Below, piece by piece: positions 1 through 8,740 of a stretch of DNA of 64,000 nt. Positions within the stretch are counted from its first letter, which is position 1. The number at the start of each line of letters is the position of its first letter. This DNA comes from Parafrankia sp. EUN1f (GTDB taxonomy: Bacteria; Actinomycetota; Actinomycetes; Frankiales; Frankiaceae): positions 1 through 64,000 of the forward strand of contig NZ_ADGX01000029.1 of assembly GCF_000177675.1 (NCBI RefSeq). Reading direction: 5' to 3'. The notes below the pieces were generated by a model, which was given only the letters and a program-made list of their open reading frames with translations, searched no databases and was not told where the DNA came from. A program made the position numbers and the translations under genes.

Positions 1-404
1 AAATAGGATTCAGTGACAATCAAATGGCCATCGTGGCGCCTGCCTGTTCGCCGTTCCCCTACCGGACGAATCGTCCGATACTTGCATTCTCATGCTTCAC
101 GCACCAGGCGTGGGAGACCCCATTTCCCTGCATCTTCATGACTTTGGTCCCGGCGCTCTGGACCGTACTTCAGTTCACCTGGCTTTAGCTCCGGTGTCTT
201 CGCGTTGCCGTGCAGGATGATCCGTTCAAGCCAGAGTCGACCGAACGCGCCACGGGCGATCTCACCATCCGAACACATGTCGAGCGACAGCCCTCGATCA
301 GGCTCGACGACGCGGCCCAGTGCACGGTTGCCCCGATACAACCGTTGCCACTGGAAACGTTGCAAGATTCACCCGAGCTCACCGAAGGGCCTCACGGAAT
401 GGGA
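1..404. other. Left-edge segment without a convincing gene
   Basis: No reading frame here shows a family I recognise. A 91-codon minus-strand frame (90-365) has reasonably protein-like composition near its C-terminus but no motif I can name. Given the transporter fragments immediately to the right, this is probably more eroded DNA, but that is inference. Confidence 0.3.
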
Positions 405-540
405 CGCAGGCGGGCTGGTCGGTTCATGTTGGTGTTCGGCCAGCTCAGTTCGCAGTTCGACCTGTCCACGTTCGCCGTGCTATGGCGGTTCTTCGACGCG
501 GGAGCCCACCCCGCGCTGTTCCAGACCGGATGGTTCGACT
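405..540 (+). pseudogene. Remnant of an MgtA-type P-type Mg2+ ATPase
   Basis: One plus-strand frame reads RFMLVFGQLSSQFDLSTFAV followed by a DAGAHPALFQTGWF-like stretch. This resembles the C-terminal membrane segment of magnesium-translocating P-type ATPases, which carry an RFMLVFGPxSSxFD signature and an LFxTGWF signature. Only about 45 residues survive, with no phosphorylation motif or ATP-binding domain, so it cannot be functional. It lies head-on to a CorA remnant, another Mg2+ transporter family. The family call is from memory of the motif, not from a search. Confidence 0.55.
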
Positions 541-631
541 CCGTGACGGGTTGGAGGGGGCCCGCGGCCTGGCCGGCGGTGGGGATGGGCGGTCATGGTC
601 CTCGACGCCGCCCGGAAGACGAGGCCGATGG

Positions 632-963
632 TCAAAGCCAGTGCCTGCGTTTGAAGAAGATGTACAGGCTGGTGCAGACGACGGCGAGGAGGGCGAGGAC
701 AGCGGGGTAGCCCGAGACCTGACGCAGCTCGGCATGTGCTCGAAATTCATCCCGAAGATCCCGACGATGGCTGTCGGCACGGCGGTGATCGCCGCGAGGC
801 TGGACCGCAGCGCGGTGAGGCTGCCATGGGGGCCGCGGCGCAGCGTCACCACGAAGTCAGAGCCCAGGAATACGGTGACGTCGCCGGTCTCCACGACTTC
901 CGAGGTTTCGGTGAGCTTTTCGTGGTCGACGTAGCGGGCGTTCTGCGCCGCCGTACCCCGCCC
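632..963 (-). pseudogene. Decayed CorA-type magnesium transporter
   Basis: Reading leftwards, the frame gives a CorA soluble-domain piece (NARYVDHEKLTETSEVVETG, then TVFLGSDFVVTLR), then jumps to the end of the CorA core with the hallmark GMNFEHMP (YGMNFxxMPE in the family). Roughly 130-150 residues of the normal soluble domain are missing between the two pieces. Just after GMNFEHMP one base is lacking. Restoring it gives the expected last transmembrane helix ending in IFFKRRHWL and a stop at 632-634. With an internal deletion, a frameshift and no start this is a pseudogene. Confidence 0.75.
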
Positions 964-1137
964 CTACAGTAGAACCCAGCGGATGCGGGGGCGACGGAGA
1001 AGAAGGTCCTCAGCCCGGTCAGTGACGAGGATGACCCCCGCGTGAGTGGGGACGACCAGACGACGCGGACCGGAACACTGGCCGCCCAGGAGAAGGCCCC
1101 GTTCCGGTTCCACGCCCACCACGATTGACGGACTGGG

Positions 1138-1596
1138 TCAGGGTCGGTCGACCTGACGACGCCAGGAACCGGATTCGGTTCCGCGCTCCTCGATGAAGGC
1201 CTTGAATCGCCTCAGATCGGCCTTCACCCGCCGGTCGTCCGCGCCAACGGCTGAACCGATCTTCTCGGCGACGCCTTCGGGCTGCCAGTCGAGCTGGACC
1301 GTCACACGGGTCTCGTCGGAGTTGAGCCGGTGGAACGTGACGACTCCGGCGTGGTTGGGGCCGTTGGTGCTTTTCCAGGCGACCCGCTCGTCGGGCAGTT
1401 GCTCGGTGATGGTCGCGTCGAACTCGCGGTCCTGGCCGCCGATCCTGACATGCCAGTGCGTGTGGGTGTCGTCGACCTGCTGGATCGACTCGACGCCGTT
1501 CATGAAGTGCGGGAAGGATTCGAACTGGGTCCACTGGTTGTAGGCAGTGCGGACCGGCACGGCGACGTCGATCGACTCCGCGACTGTGGTGGCCAT
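1138..1596 (-). CDS. SRPBCC (START-like) family protein, copy 1
   Basis: A 152-residue protein of the SRPBCC/polyketide-cyclase-like fold, the small coenzyme/lipid-binding domain group often labelled cyclase/dehydrase. The N-terminal ESIDVAVPVRTAYNQWTQF and following FPHFMNGVES pattern is typical of the short actinobacterial members. A near-duplicate lies at 14294-14752, about 88% identical by eye, differing mainly in the first and last 20 residues. A purine-rich stretch precedes the ATG at 1596. No neighbour forms an operon with it and the ligand is unknown. Family assignment is good; molecular function is not known. Confidence 0.85.
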   Translation of the reverse strand: MATTVAESIDVAVPVRTAYNQWTQFESFPHFMNGVESIQQVDDTHTHWHVRIGGQDREFDATITEQLPDERVAWKSTNGPNHAGVVTFHRLNSDETRVTVQLDWQPEGVAEKIGSAVGADDRRVKADLRRFKAFIEERGTESGSWRRQVDRP

Positions 1597-1866
1597 CAGG
1601 TTCCTCCTGGTAGTGGACGTTGGTCCCTACGCCCCTTCCCAGGCACTGGCCGACAACACCGAATCGGCCACCGTTGTGGGAGGGAGGCCGGAGAGCCACC
1701 CAGTCACAGGTGGACCGCAGTTCCCGGTGCGCGGGACCACCCGCTGCCGCGGGTTCGGCCGCGGGTTCGGTCACGTACGTGCGCAGGGTCGACGCGCGGC
1801 ATCGGCTATCCATGCGCAAGCGTTCGCCGACGCATTATGCCGACAGGGCAGGGTAGGCGGTAGATC

Positions 1867-2403
1867 ATGAGCGAGATCGCGCGGCCAGGCACTGCGCACG
1901 AGCGTGCGGAGAGCGTGGACGAGGAATGGGGAGGCCGAGCGGCTGGTGAGTCTGCGGAAGCTCGGCGCAATCGGAACTGGGCGGAGATTCTGCAGGAGAT
2001 TCGAGTCGCGCAGACTGGGGTGCAACTGCTCGCGGCGTTTCTGCTGGCGCTGCCGTTCCAGAGCAGGTTCGCCACCCTGAGCGACGGCCAGGAATGGCTT
2101 TATCTGACTGTTGTGGCACTGTCCATCGTGGCTACCGGGCTGCTGGTGACGCCGGTCAGCCTGCACCGCGCGATGTTCCGCAAGCGGGAGAAGGAGAAGC
2201 TGGTCGTGATCGCGAACCGGCTGGCGCAGGTCGGCCTCGGCGTGTTCGCGGTGGCCGTGGCCGGCGTGGCAGTTCTCATCTTCGACGTGACGAAGGGTGC
2301 TACCGCTGGCGTCACTGCCGGCGTGATCACGCTGGTGCTGTTCATCGCGCTGTGGGTCGTGGTGCCCCTCGCCGTGCAGTCCGTCCCGGCTGAGGGCGAC
2401 TGA
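1867..2403 (+). CDS. DUF6328-type membrane protein
   Basis: A 178-residue protein with a hydrophilic N-terminus (about 1-40), then an amphipathic segment (NWAEILQEIRVAQTGVQLL) leading into four hydrophobic stretches near residues 50-66, 76-97, 118-138 and 145-168, which suggests four membrane helices. The EIRVAQTGVQLLxAFLL start and the LHRxxFRKxxK loop match the actinobacterial DUF6328 family as I remember it. Function is unknown. It is transcribed alone, and its neighbours on both sides are unrelated or broken genes. Confidence 0.8.
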   Translation: MSEIARPGTAHERAESVDEEWGGRAAGESAEARRNRNWAEILQEIRVAQTGVQLLAAFLLALPFQSRFATLSDGQEWLYLTVVALSIVATGLLVTPVSLHRAMFRKREKEKLVVIANRLAQVGLGVFAVAVAGVAVLIFDVTKGATAGVTAGVITLVLFIALWVVVPLAVQSVPAEGD

Positions 2404-2483
2404 GTTAACCCCGTGCCCGCCATTCCCGCCTGCCTGCCTGCCTATATGGGGTCCGTGGACGGGAGCAGGGAGGAACACCCATG

Positions 2484-2728
2484 GTGCCACTAGGCCGTGT
2501 CGGCGGAGGGCCGCTTCATAGACGGCCATCGGCTCGACACGCTTCATAGACGGCCATCGGCTCGACAGAGGTCATCTCGAAGACGGCGAGGTGTCCGACG
2601 AGCGCTCCGCGCGGCCGGCGGTGCAGGCCGAAGTAGGAGGCGATGTTCAACGTGGCGAGGGTCGGGCCGGGCACGCGGTCGAGGTAGGCGCCGTAGCGGG
2701 CGTCCAAGCCGAGCCCGCGCATCGTCAC
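2484..2728 (-). pseudogene. Fragment of an iron-containing redox enzyme family gene, disrupted by a 28-bp duplication
   Basis: Read leftwards from about 2722 the frame gives MRGLGLDARYGAYLDRVPGP, ATLNIASYFGLHRRPRGALV and GHLAVFEMTSVEPMAVYEA. The FGLHRR, RGALVGHLAxFEMTSVxPM pattern matches the central part of iron-containing redox enzyme (haem-oxygenase-like) proteins. A perfect tandem copy of 28 bp (2513-2540 and 2541-2568) then shifts the frame. Removing one copy restores VYEAALRRHGLVAP. The usual N-terminal half and the C-terminus are absent, so the gene was probably already truncated. Confidence 0.6.
2513..2568. repeat. 28-bp direct tandem duplication
   Basis: Two adjacent 28-bp copies (2513-2540, 2541-2568) beginning gcttcatagacggccatcgg differ only at the last base. 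28 is not a multiple of three, so the duplication breaks the reading frame of the pseudogene around it. It looks like a recent slippage or unequal exchange event. Confidence 0.9.
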
Positions 2729-2777
2729 CCTGCGACGGCGAGAGCGGAGGGACCCCCTCATGGCACGTCCAGGGCGC

Positions 2778-3860
2778 TCAGCTCAGCCAGCGGCGGTGGT
2801 GCCGGCGAGCGAGTTCGGGCCAGCGTGCGGTGAAGGCATCCCTGGCCAGGTGGGCCTGTTCCCGTTCACCGCCGAGGAGGAGGCCGTAGGTGAACGAGGA
2901 TTCGCCGGCCTGGTTCGCGGCGATCGCGAACTCGCGCAGGACGCCTTGGGCAATCACGCAGTCCTGGTGCTCACCCAGACTGTTCTGGATCTTCTTGGCT
3001 CGCCGGGCATGCTCTTCGGCCAGCTTCCCGTAGACCGGTGTGGCGGTCTCGGCGGCGTAGCGCAGTTGTTTCGCGGCCTTCCGCGCGGCGTGCAGGGCGG
3101 CGTCCTGGCCGGCGCCGGCGGGGGTGTGCAGGGCCCGGTCGACCCGGCGGCGCACCTTGCGGTCGGCTTTGCGGATGGGCGCGCGCAGGGCCCGCGCGGC
3201 CGGACGTTGCGCGCGCGGGGAATATGGCGGCTCCGCGACGAAAGTGATCAGGTCGTCGAGGAAAGTCAGATACTGGGTGTCGCGCATCCAGGCGAGGGCC
3301 TGTTCACGGCCGCGCAGGTGCTGCGAGCGCAGGTGGCCCTGAACCCGCGCGGCGACGGGGCCCAGCAGGTCGCGATCGTCGAGTGCCTCGATCGCGGTGG
3401 TGAACCGATCCAGCTGGACCTCGCCGTCGCGGGCAGGGTTGAGCAGCAGGTTGAGCTCTCGCAGCCGGTCCTGCAGCGCGCGTGTGGGGGTCGGGTCGAA
3501 CAGCCGCCGGAACGTACGCAGGGAGCTGCGCAGCCGACGGGCGGCGACTCGCAGGTCGTGTACGGACTCGGGGTCGCCGAGGCGCACGCGGGCGTCGGCG
3601 GCGAGCAGGGTTCGGGTCTGGGTCGCCAGGTAGCCGCGGACGATCTCACCCGCGTTCTCTTCGGCGTCGGCGCCTCGGCTGGATGGCCTGCGGAGCTCGG
3701 GGAGTTCCGGCTGGGGCACCTGCGATCCGAGTGCCCGGGCGAGCTTGGAGGGCCCGGCGGCTGGCTGTGCCCCGGCACCGCGCAGGACCGCGCCGGCCGC
3801 CGGCAGGACGCGGGGGTCGTCGCCGAGGGCCTCGATCTCGATCTCGCGCCAGCGGGACAC
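2778..3860 (-). CDS. CHAD domain protein (N-terminally truncated CYTH-CHAD)
   Basis: The protein is dominated by a CHAD domain, an alpha-helical polyphosphate-binding domain with conserved histidines and basic residues: VHDLRVAARRLRSSLRTFRR, the HAARKAAKQLRYAAE repeat of the same pattern, and KKIQNSLGEHQD. The first 60 residues (SRWREIEIEALGD, then SPSKLARAL) are the end of a CYTH domain, normally fused upstream. The same frame stays open to 4070 and continues the CYTH sequence, but has no obvious ATG, and a stop lies at 4071-4073. The GTG at 3860 is therefore a default start. It may be a functional CHAD-only protein or a decaying gene. Confidence 0.7.
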   Translation of the reverse strand: MSRWREIEIEALGDDPRVLPAAGAVLRGAGAQPAAGPSKLARALGSQVPQPELPELRRPSSRGADAEENAGEIVRGYLATQTRTLLAADARVRLGDPESVHDLRVAARRLRSSLRTFRRLFDPTPTRALQDRLRELNLLLNPARDGEVQLDRFTTAIEALDDRDLLGPVAARVQGHLRSQHLRGREQALAWMRDTQYLTFLDDLITFVAEPPYSPRAQRPAARALRAPIRKADRKVRRRVDRALHTPAGAGQDAALHAARKAAKQLRYAAETATPVYGKLAEEHARRAKKIQNSLGEHQDCVIAQGVLREFAIAANQAGESSFTYGLLLGGEREQAHLARDAFTARWPELARRHHRRWLS

Positions 3861-4070
3861 TGTCGTCGCCGAGCCGAGTGTCTGGGCGTGGACCTCGTCG
3901 TCGGCGAGTTCCGCCAGGTCCTGTCCGTCTGGGGAGCGCAGCGTCGTCGCGCGACGGAGGGTCTGTACCCGCGCGACCGGGGCCAGCGGCCGGCCCCGAG
4001 TGGTGGCGGCGACGATATCGGCGAACTCGCCCGGAACGGTGCCCTCCCTGGAGGGATCCCGTTCGCGTGC
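3861..4070 (-). pseudogene. Orphaned central part of a CYTH domain
   Basis: In frame with the CHAD gene and directly upstream of it, this stretch encodes VPGEFADIVAATTRGRPLAP, VARVQTLRRATTLRSPDG and LAELADDEVHAQTLG. These are recognisable as the middle of a triphosphate-tunnel (CYTH) domain. The N-terminal strand with the ExExK signature is missing, and an in-frame stop sits at 4071-4073. It shows that the ancestral gene was a CYTH-CHAD fusion that has lost its first 70 or so residues. Confidence 0.6.
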
Positions 4071-4289
4071 TCAGCGGCCGACAGGTCGGGCATCCTGCTT
4101 CCGGCCGTCGATGATGCCGCCCCGGGCCGTGCTGGCCTGGCTTCACCTCTCCGCCCGGATTAACGAGTCGGGCGAGGGGGGAAAAGAGAGCTACCGGTCG
4201 GATTCCGGGAATCCGGCGGAGCAACGGGACGGAGCCGGCCGGGCAGACGCGGACCAACGGTCCGCGCCCAGAGACGCTGCCGGTCATGT

Positions 4290-5081
4290 TCAGGCATCAG
4301 CGTCGCCGGCGAGCCCCGCGAGATCCACGGCACCCGACGCCGCGGGTGCGGCGAGGGCCGTGGCCGTTGCCCAGCCCTGGCGTAGCAGCTCGACGTCGCT
4401 GCATGGGGCAGCATCTTCCGAGACTTCGCTGAACGTCGTGGTGACATAGCCGCGTCCCCGCTCGCCGATCCGAGCCTGCACCGCGCCAAATGTGGCCAGG
4501 CTCGCGGGCCGCAGCCCAAGCAGCCGCTCGGGCGGCAGGTCGGGCACATTGACATTGAGCAGAAACGGTGGCCCGTCGTACGACACCAGCCACCTGAGGG
4601 CACGACCGGCGACCATCGCCGAGGACTCCCAGTGAGAGGGGTCCGTCGCGACGCACGAGACCGCCATCGCCGGCAGTCCGTGGGTGACGGCGGTGAGACC
4701 CGCTCCGACCGTGCCGGAGTGCAGTACGGCCTGCCCGGCGTTCGGCCCGTGGTTGATTCCGGACAGCACGAGGTCGGGAGCCGGCCCGAACGCGCCGCGG
4801 ACGCCGACGAAGACAATCAGCGCCGGGGATGCGTCGGCGGCAAGGGCCACCGCGTCTGCGAGGTGGTCCAGACCCGCGGCTGCGGCCCCACGATCGAGCG
4901 CGCGTTCGGTGACGAGGAGGCGCCCGTCCGACTCCAGAGCGGACAGCGACGCACTGCTCCCGCTGCGCTCGCCGTCCGGCGCCACCACGGTCACCTCCAT
5001 GCCGTTGGAGAGGGCGGCCTTTACGAGGACGCGCAGACCATGGCTGTCGACCCCGTCATCGTTCGTGATCAGTGCGTGCAT
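4290..5081 (-). CDS. surE: 5'/3'-nucleotidase SurE
   Basis: A 263-residue SurE phosphatase, which dephosphorylates nucleoside 5'- and 3'-monophosphates in a divalent-metal-dependent reaction. The metal-binding NDDG motif is at residues 7-10 (ITNDDGVDSHGLRVL). SGINHGPNAGQAVLHSGTVG and the AMAVS segment follow at about 110-145, as in the family. Length is normal. Its start ATG shares one base with the TGA of the upstream pfkB-type gene, so the two are translationally coupled, suggesting linked nucleotide or sugar-phosphate salvage. The exact substrate is not evident. Confidence 0.92.
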   Translation of the reverse strand: MHALITNDDGVDSHGLRVLVKAALSNGMEVTVVAPDGERSGSSASLSALESDGRLLVTERALDRGAAAAGLDHLADAVALAADASPALIVFVGVRGAFGPAPDLVLSGINHGPNAGQAVLHSGTVGAGLTAVTHGLPAMAVSCVATDPSHWESSAMVAGRALRWLVSYDGPPFLLNVNVPDLPPERLLGLRPASLATFGAVQARIGERGRGYVTTTFSEVSEDAAPCSDVELLRQGWATATALAAPAASGAVDLAGLAGDADA

Positions 5082-6004
5082 CAGCGCGCGGTCTCCCCGT
5101 TCACCGGGCGGACATCCACCCGGGTGGCCAGGCGTTCGATCAGGTCCCGTACGCCGGTGGCGAGGCCGTGTCGGGTGGTGTTCAGCGCACCGGCCGCGGC
5201 GCCGATCCGCAGCGCCCGGTCCAGGTCAGCGCCGCGGGCCAGCGCGGCCGCCATTCCGGCTGTCATGGAATCACCCGCGCCGTGGTGGTCGAGCATGGTG
5301 AACCGAGGCGTGCGGATCTCGGCTTCCCGGTCGCCGACCAGCACCAGCGCCGGTTGTTCCGCCCGCGACACGATCACGATCTCCGCGCCGGACCGGGCCA
5401 GCTCCGTCATGACCGCCCGCAGCTCTTCCGGCTCGTCGGAGCTGGCATGCCCGTCGCGGATGAGATCATCGTGGCTGACCTTTAGCACGGTGACTCCGCC
5501 AGCCAATGCCGCCAGCAGGCAGTCTCCCGACAGGTCCGCCACCACCCGGGCGCCCCCGCCCCGCAGGTCCGCCGCGAGCCTCCGATAGGTGTCGGCGGGC
5601 AGGATCTCCTCGTTGTCCGGGCCGCCGAGAACCGCCACACCGGCGTCAAGCCCTTCGACCAGCGCCGTGTTGTACAGCTCATCGAGTTCGTGGCGGGTCA
5701 GCGACGGCGCGGGCGTGGTGGCCACGACCTCCCGCCGCCCGGCGCGCCGGTCGTGCACATAGCCTCCGTTCTCCCCGCTCACCGTGACCGGCCGGGCGAC
5801 GATGCCGCTGCGCCTGACCAGCGCCGTGAGCACCGCCCCCGTCTCCCCTCCAAACGGGGCGCACAGCCGGGCCTCCACATCCATGATCGCCAGAAGATGC
5901 GCGATCCACACACCCTGCCCACCGGCATGCACATGGATGTCACTCGCGTCGTCCGGGCGCGCCTCGATCGTCACGGTCAGCAGCGGTGACGGGGCGAAAA
6001 CCAT
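5081..6004 (-). CDS. PfkB-family carbohydrate kinase (1-phosphofructokinase-like)
   Basis: A 307-residue ribokinase-superfamily kinase. The start at 6004 is chosen because LLTVTIEARPDD, the typical first strand of the phosphofructokinase branch, follows directly, and the frame upstream has no family resemblance. The substrate-binding glycine motif is HVHAGGQGVWIA, and the C-terminal catalytic signature is DHHGAGDSMTAGMAAALARG with the base Asp in GAGD. The order N-terminal GGxG, lid, GAGD is complete. It overlaps surE by one base. The sugar-phosphate substrate cannot be fixed from sequence alone. Confidence 0.85.
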   Translation of the reverse strand: MVFAPSPLLTVTIEARPDDASDIHVHAGGQGVWIAHLLAIMDVEARLCAPFGGETGAVLTALVRRSGIVARPVTVSGENGGYVHDRRAGRREVVATTPAPSLTRHELDELYNTALVEGLDAGVAVLGGPDNEEILPADTYRRLAADLRGGGARVVADLSGDCLLAALAGGVTVLKVSHDDLIRDGHASSDEPEELRAVMTELARSGAEIVIVSRAEQPALVLVGDREAEIRTPRFTMLDHHGAGDSMTAGMAAALARGADLDRALRIGAAAGALNTTRHGLATGVRDLIERLATRVDVRPVNGETAR

Positions 6005-6269
6005 GGTGCAAGCCGACCGCGGCCGCCCGGCAGGGGTACTCCCCGGCCGCGAACGCTCCACGACAGATGCCGTCACCCCCTGAGGGTGCCCGTCCACAGC
6101 GAGCCGACACGCGGCCCCAAGGACGACTGCGCCCGAGCCGCGCCCGAAAGCCGTGAATTTCGGGTAGTCAGGTCCGGTCGTCACGCCGTGCTCGGCTCGC
6201 ATGCGCAAACCGGACGTCGCGCTGGACGGGCGCCGCACGTGGGGCGTCACGAGCCAGGAGCACGGGTGG

Positions 6270-8558
6270 TCATCGGATGTGGACGGCGATGAGGCAGGTG
6301 TCGTCGTCGGTGTCGGACGCCGCGCCGGCCAGGAGATGGTCGGCGTACGCCTCGACGTCGTCCACTTGGCGTTCCGCGAGACGGAACAGCGCTTCCATGG
6401 ATTCGTCGAGCGAGGTCCCCCGTCGTTCGACCAGTCCGTCGGTGAACATCAGGAGGATGTCGTCACGTTCGAGGACGGTGGTGCGCTCCTCGTACTCGGC
6501 GTCGTCGACCACGCCGAGCAGGATGCCTTCGGGGACCGGGAGGTGTCGGGCGCGGCCGTCTCGCAGGAGCACCGGCGGGAGGTGCCCGGCCTGGGACCAC
6601 CGCAGTGTCCGGGTGAGGGGGTCGTAACGCCCGCAGATCGCGGTCCCGGTGACCTGGTCGGTGAGGTGGTGGGTGATCGTGTTGAGCCAGCCGAGGAGCT
6701 GAGCCGGCCCTGCTCCGGTGACGGCGAGGCCCCGGAGGCTGTAGCGCAGGTTGACCATGGCGGTGACCGCGTCGATGCCGTGGCCGGCGACGTCACCGAC
6801 GACAAGCAGGACGTCGCCGGTGGGCATGGTCACCGCGCTGTACCAGTCACCACCGACGAGATCGTCCTGTTCCGCCGGGCGGTAGCGGACCGCGATGTCC
6901 AACCGCGCCGATCGCGGCAGCGGCGCTGAGGTGGCGATGATCGCCTGTTGCAGACGGAGCGCAATTCGTTGTCTGTCCTCAGAAAGCCGTTCCGCCTCGG
7001 CGAGCCGGTCACGGATGGCGGCGAGGGCCACGTGGGCGCCGTAGGCGGCGGTGATGTCCTGGTAGGCCCCGCGCACGGCGGTCCGGGTGCCGTCGGCGGC
7101 GGTGACCGGTTCGCCGAAGGCACGGATGCTGCGGGTCGAGCCGTCGGAGTGCATCAGGCGGAACGCACTCACCGCCGGTCGTCCCAGCCGGACGAGACTG
7201 TCCCGGAACATTCGCACCCGCTCGGCGTCCTCGGGGTGAGCGTGACCGTCCAGCTCTTCGAGCCGGATCGGGGGCTGCGGCCGAGGGCGGTGGAACACCG
7301 CGTGCGCGTTGTCGGTCCAGAGCACCTCACCTGTGACGAGGTCCTGTTCCCAGCCGCCGAGCTGACCCAGCTTCTCCGCGTTCTCCAGCAAGGCCCGGAG
7401 CTGAGCGCTGTGGTCGGTAGCCCGCCACCCGACAACGATTCCGTCGAACAGTCCGACCGCGCGGACCTCGAGGTTGACGGCCTTCACAGCGCCCTCGACG
7501 AGCACGTGGATGGGGAACTGACGGGCGTAGAAGGGCTTCTCGGCGGCCATGGCCTGACGCAGATGTTCGAACAGTCCGCCGGGCGTCGCGGTGAGCGGGT
7601 AGAGGGTGAGGAACCGGCGGTCGAGCAGTTCGGCGCGGCTGCGGCCGGCTGGGTCGAGGAAGTCCTGGGTGAGGTGGTCGACGTGGAGGTCGACGAGGTC
7701 TCCAGCCGGGTCTCGGACCGCGCGCGCGAGCATCCCGGATTCGAAGAGTCCGTCCAGGAGGGCTGGCAACCAGTGAGCTCGCTGGTCACGCGACGGGTCC
7801 CCGTGCAGAAAGAGTGCCTGCACCGCCACCTGAGCGGCCGCGAGCAACTGACGGCGAAGCACGACGTCGAACTCCGCGACGGATTCAGGCCAGCAGACCT
7901 CCATCACCCCGACCAGGGTGCCTGTGTCGGTCATGGGGAGCAGCGCCCGTGCTGCCGCTCGGCTCCCAGCCGTGGGGACGGGTTCGCCGGGTGGGATGCC
8001 GCGAGGCCACCACTGGGCGGCCGCGTCGTGGAGGACACGCAGGGGGAGACTGTCGAACTGCGGCGGCACACGTGACCAGCGGCTGGCGTCGAGTGAGCTG
8101 AGACCGGCGTGTCCGACCAGGCCGAGGCTGCCGTCGGGCTCCAACGCCCACAGCGCGACCGATTGTGCTCCTGTCCCGGCGAGCATCTGGTCGAACACCA
8201 CGGCGGCGACGTCGCCCCCGCCGGCCGCGGTGTGCGCCTCGACCTGCGCGAGCCGCGCCTCCCGCCGCCGGCTGACCGGCAGATCCGAGTGCGCGATGTC
8301 GTCGAGAGCAGTCTGGTCGACGAGGTCGAGCGCGAGTTCCCGCACTGGGACGCCGGTCTGGCCGGCGAGCCGTGCCAGTTGGGCGGCGGCTTCCGCAGGG
8401 GAACAGCGCAGGCGTTCCATCAGGACGCCTTTGGCGAGCTCCACCACAGCCTGGGCGGTCCGCCGCTCCCGTTCGAGGTCGAGCTCGAACTGCAGGCGGG
8501 CGACCAACGTGCTCCACGACCGCCAGCGCGGGTCGTCAACAGCTTCGCCGCCGTCCAC
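6270..8558 (-). CDS. ANTAR-GAF-PAS-SpoIIE serine phosphatase
   Basis: A 762-residue cytosolic signalling protein. Residues about 15-85 resemble an ANTAR RNA-binding domain (AKGVLMERLRCSPAEAAAQL). About 90-260 is GAF-like. About 265-510 holds two PAS-like modules, the second with LGGWEQDLVTGEVLWTD and an SIRAFGEPV/YQDIT PAC-type end. Residues 555-762 are a PP2C-like SpoIIE phosphatase: VGGDWYSAVTM, VGDVAGHGIDAV, FTDGLVERRG and DDDTCLIAV keep the metal-ligand aspartates. Such proteins usually dephosphorylate anti-anti-sigma factors. It is divergent from the hybrid kinase at 8741, so the two may share signals. No transmembrane segment is seen. Confidence 0.88.
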   Translation of the reverse strand: MDGGEAVDDPRWRSWSTLVARLQFELDLERERRTAQAVVELAKGVLMERLRCSPAEAAAQLARLAGQTGVPVRELALDLVDQTALDDIAHSDLPVSRRREARLAQVEAHTAAGGGDVAAVVFDQMLAGTGAQSVALWALEPDGSLGLVGHAGLSSLDASRWSRVPPQFDSLPLRVLHDAAAQWWPRGIPPGEPVPTAGSRAAARALLPMTDTGTLVGVMEVCWPESVAEFDVVLRRQLLAAAQVAVQALFLHGDPSRDQRAHWLPALLDGLFESGMLARAVRDPAGDLVDLHVDHLTQDFLDPAGRSRAELLDRRFLTLYPLTATPGGLFEHLRQAMAAEKPFYARQFPIHVLVEGAVKAVNLEVRAVGLFDGIVVGWRATDHSAQLRALLENAEKLGQLGGWEQDLVTGEVLWTDNAHAVFHRPRPQPPIRLEELDGHAHPEDAERVRMFRDSLVRLGRPAVSAFRLMHSDGSTRSIRAFGEPVTAADGTRTAVRGAYQDITAAYGAHVALAAIRDRLAEAERLSEDRQRIALRLQQAIIATSAPLPRSARLDIAVRYRPAEQDDLVGGDWYSAVTMPTGDVLLVVGDVAGHGIDAVTAMVNLRYSLRGLAVTGAGPAQLLGWLNTITHHLTDQVTGTAICGRYDPLTRTLRWSQAGHLPPVLLRDGRARHLPVPEGILLGVVDDAEYEERTTVLERDDILLMFTDGLVERRGTSLDESMEALFRLAERQVDDVEAYADHLLAGAASDTDDDTCLIAVHIR

Positions 8559-8740
8559 TCGACCTCCAGAGTCCGCCTGCCAGTCCGAGAGGCATGCCCT
8601 ACACCGGGAGCGAGATTCTGATCACCGCGTGTGCGCGGCGGTGCACACGCACACACGTTCGGCTGTGTTTACCCTAGCCCACCGCGCTGGACCTAAAATT
8701 GATCCATGCCCGGTTACATGGGCCGACATCTGGAGCTCGT

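Noticed and set aside
2760-4163. 467-codon plus-strand open frame across the CHAD gene
   Set aside because: The minus strand shows clear CHAD and CYTH signatures; the plus-strand translation has no recognisable domain.
6005-6250. 82-codon N-terminal extension of the pfkB-type kinase
   Set aside because: It has no family similarity, and the conserved first strand begins right after the ATG at 6004.
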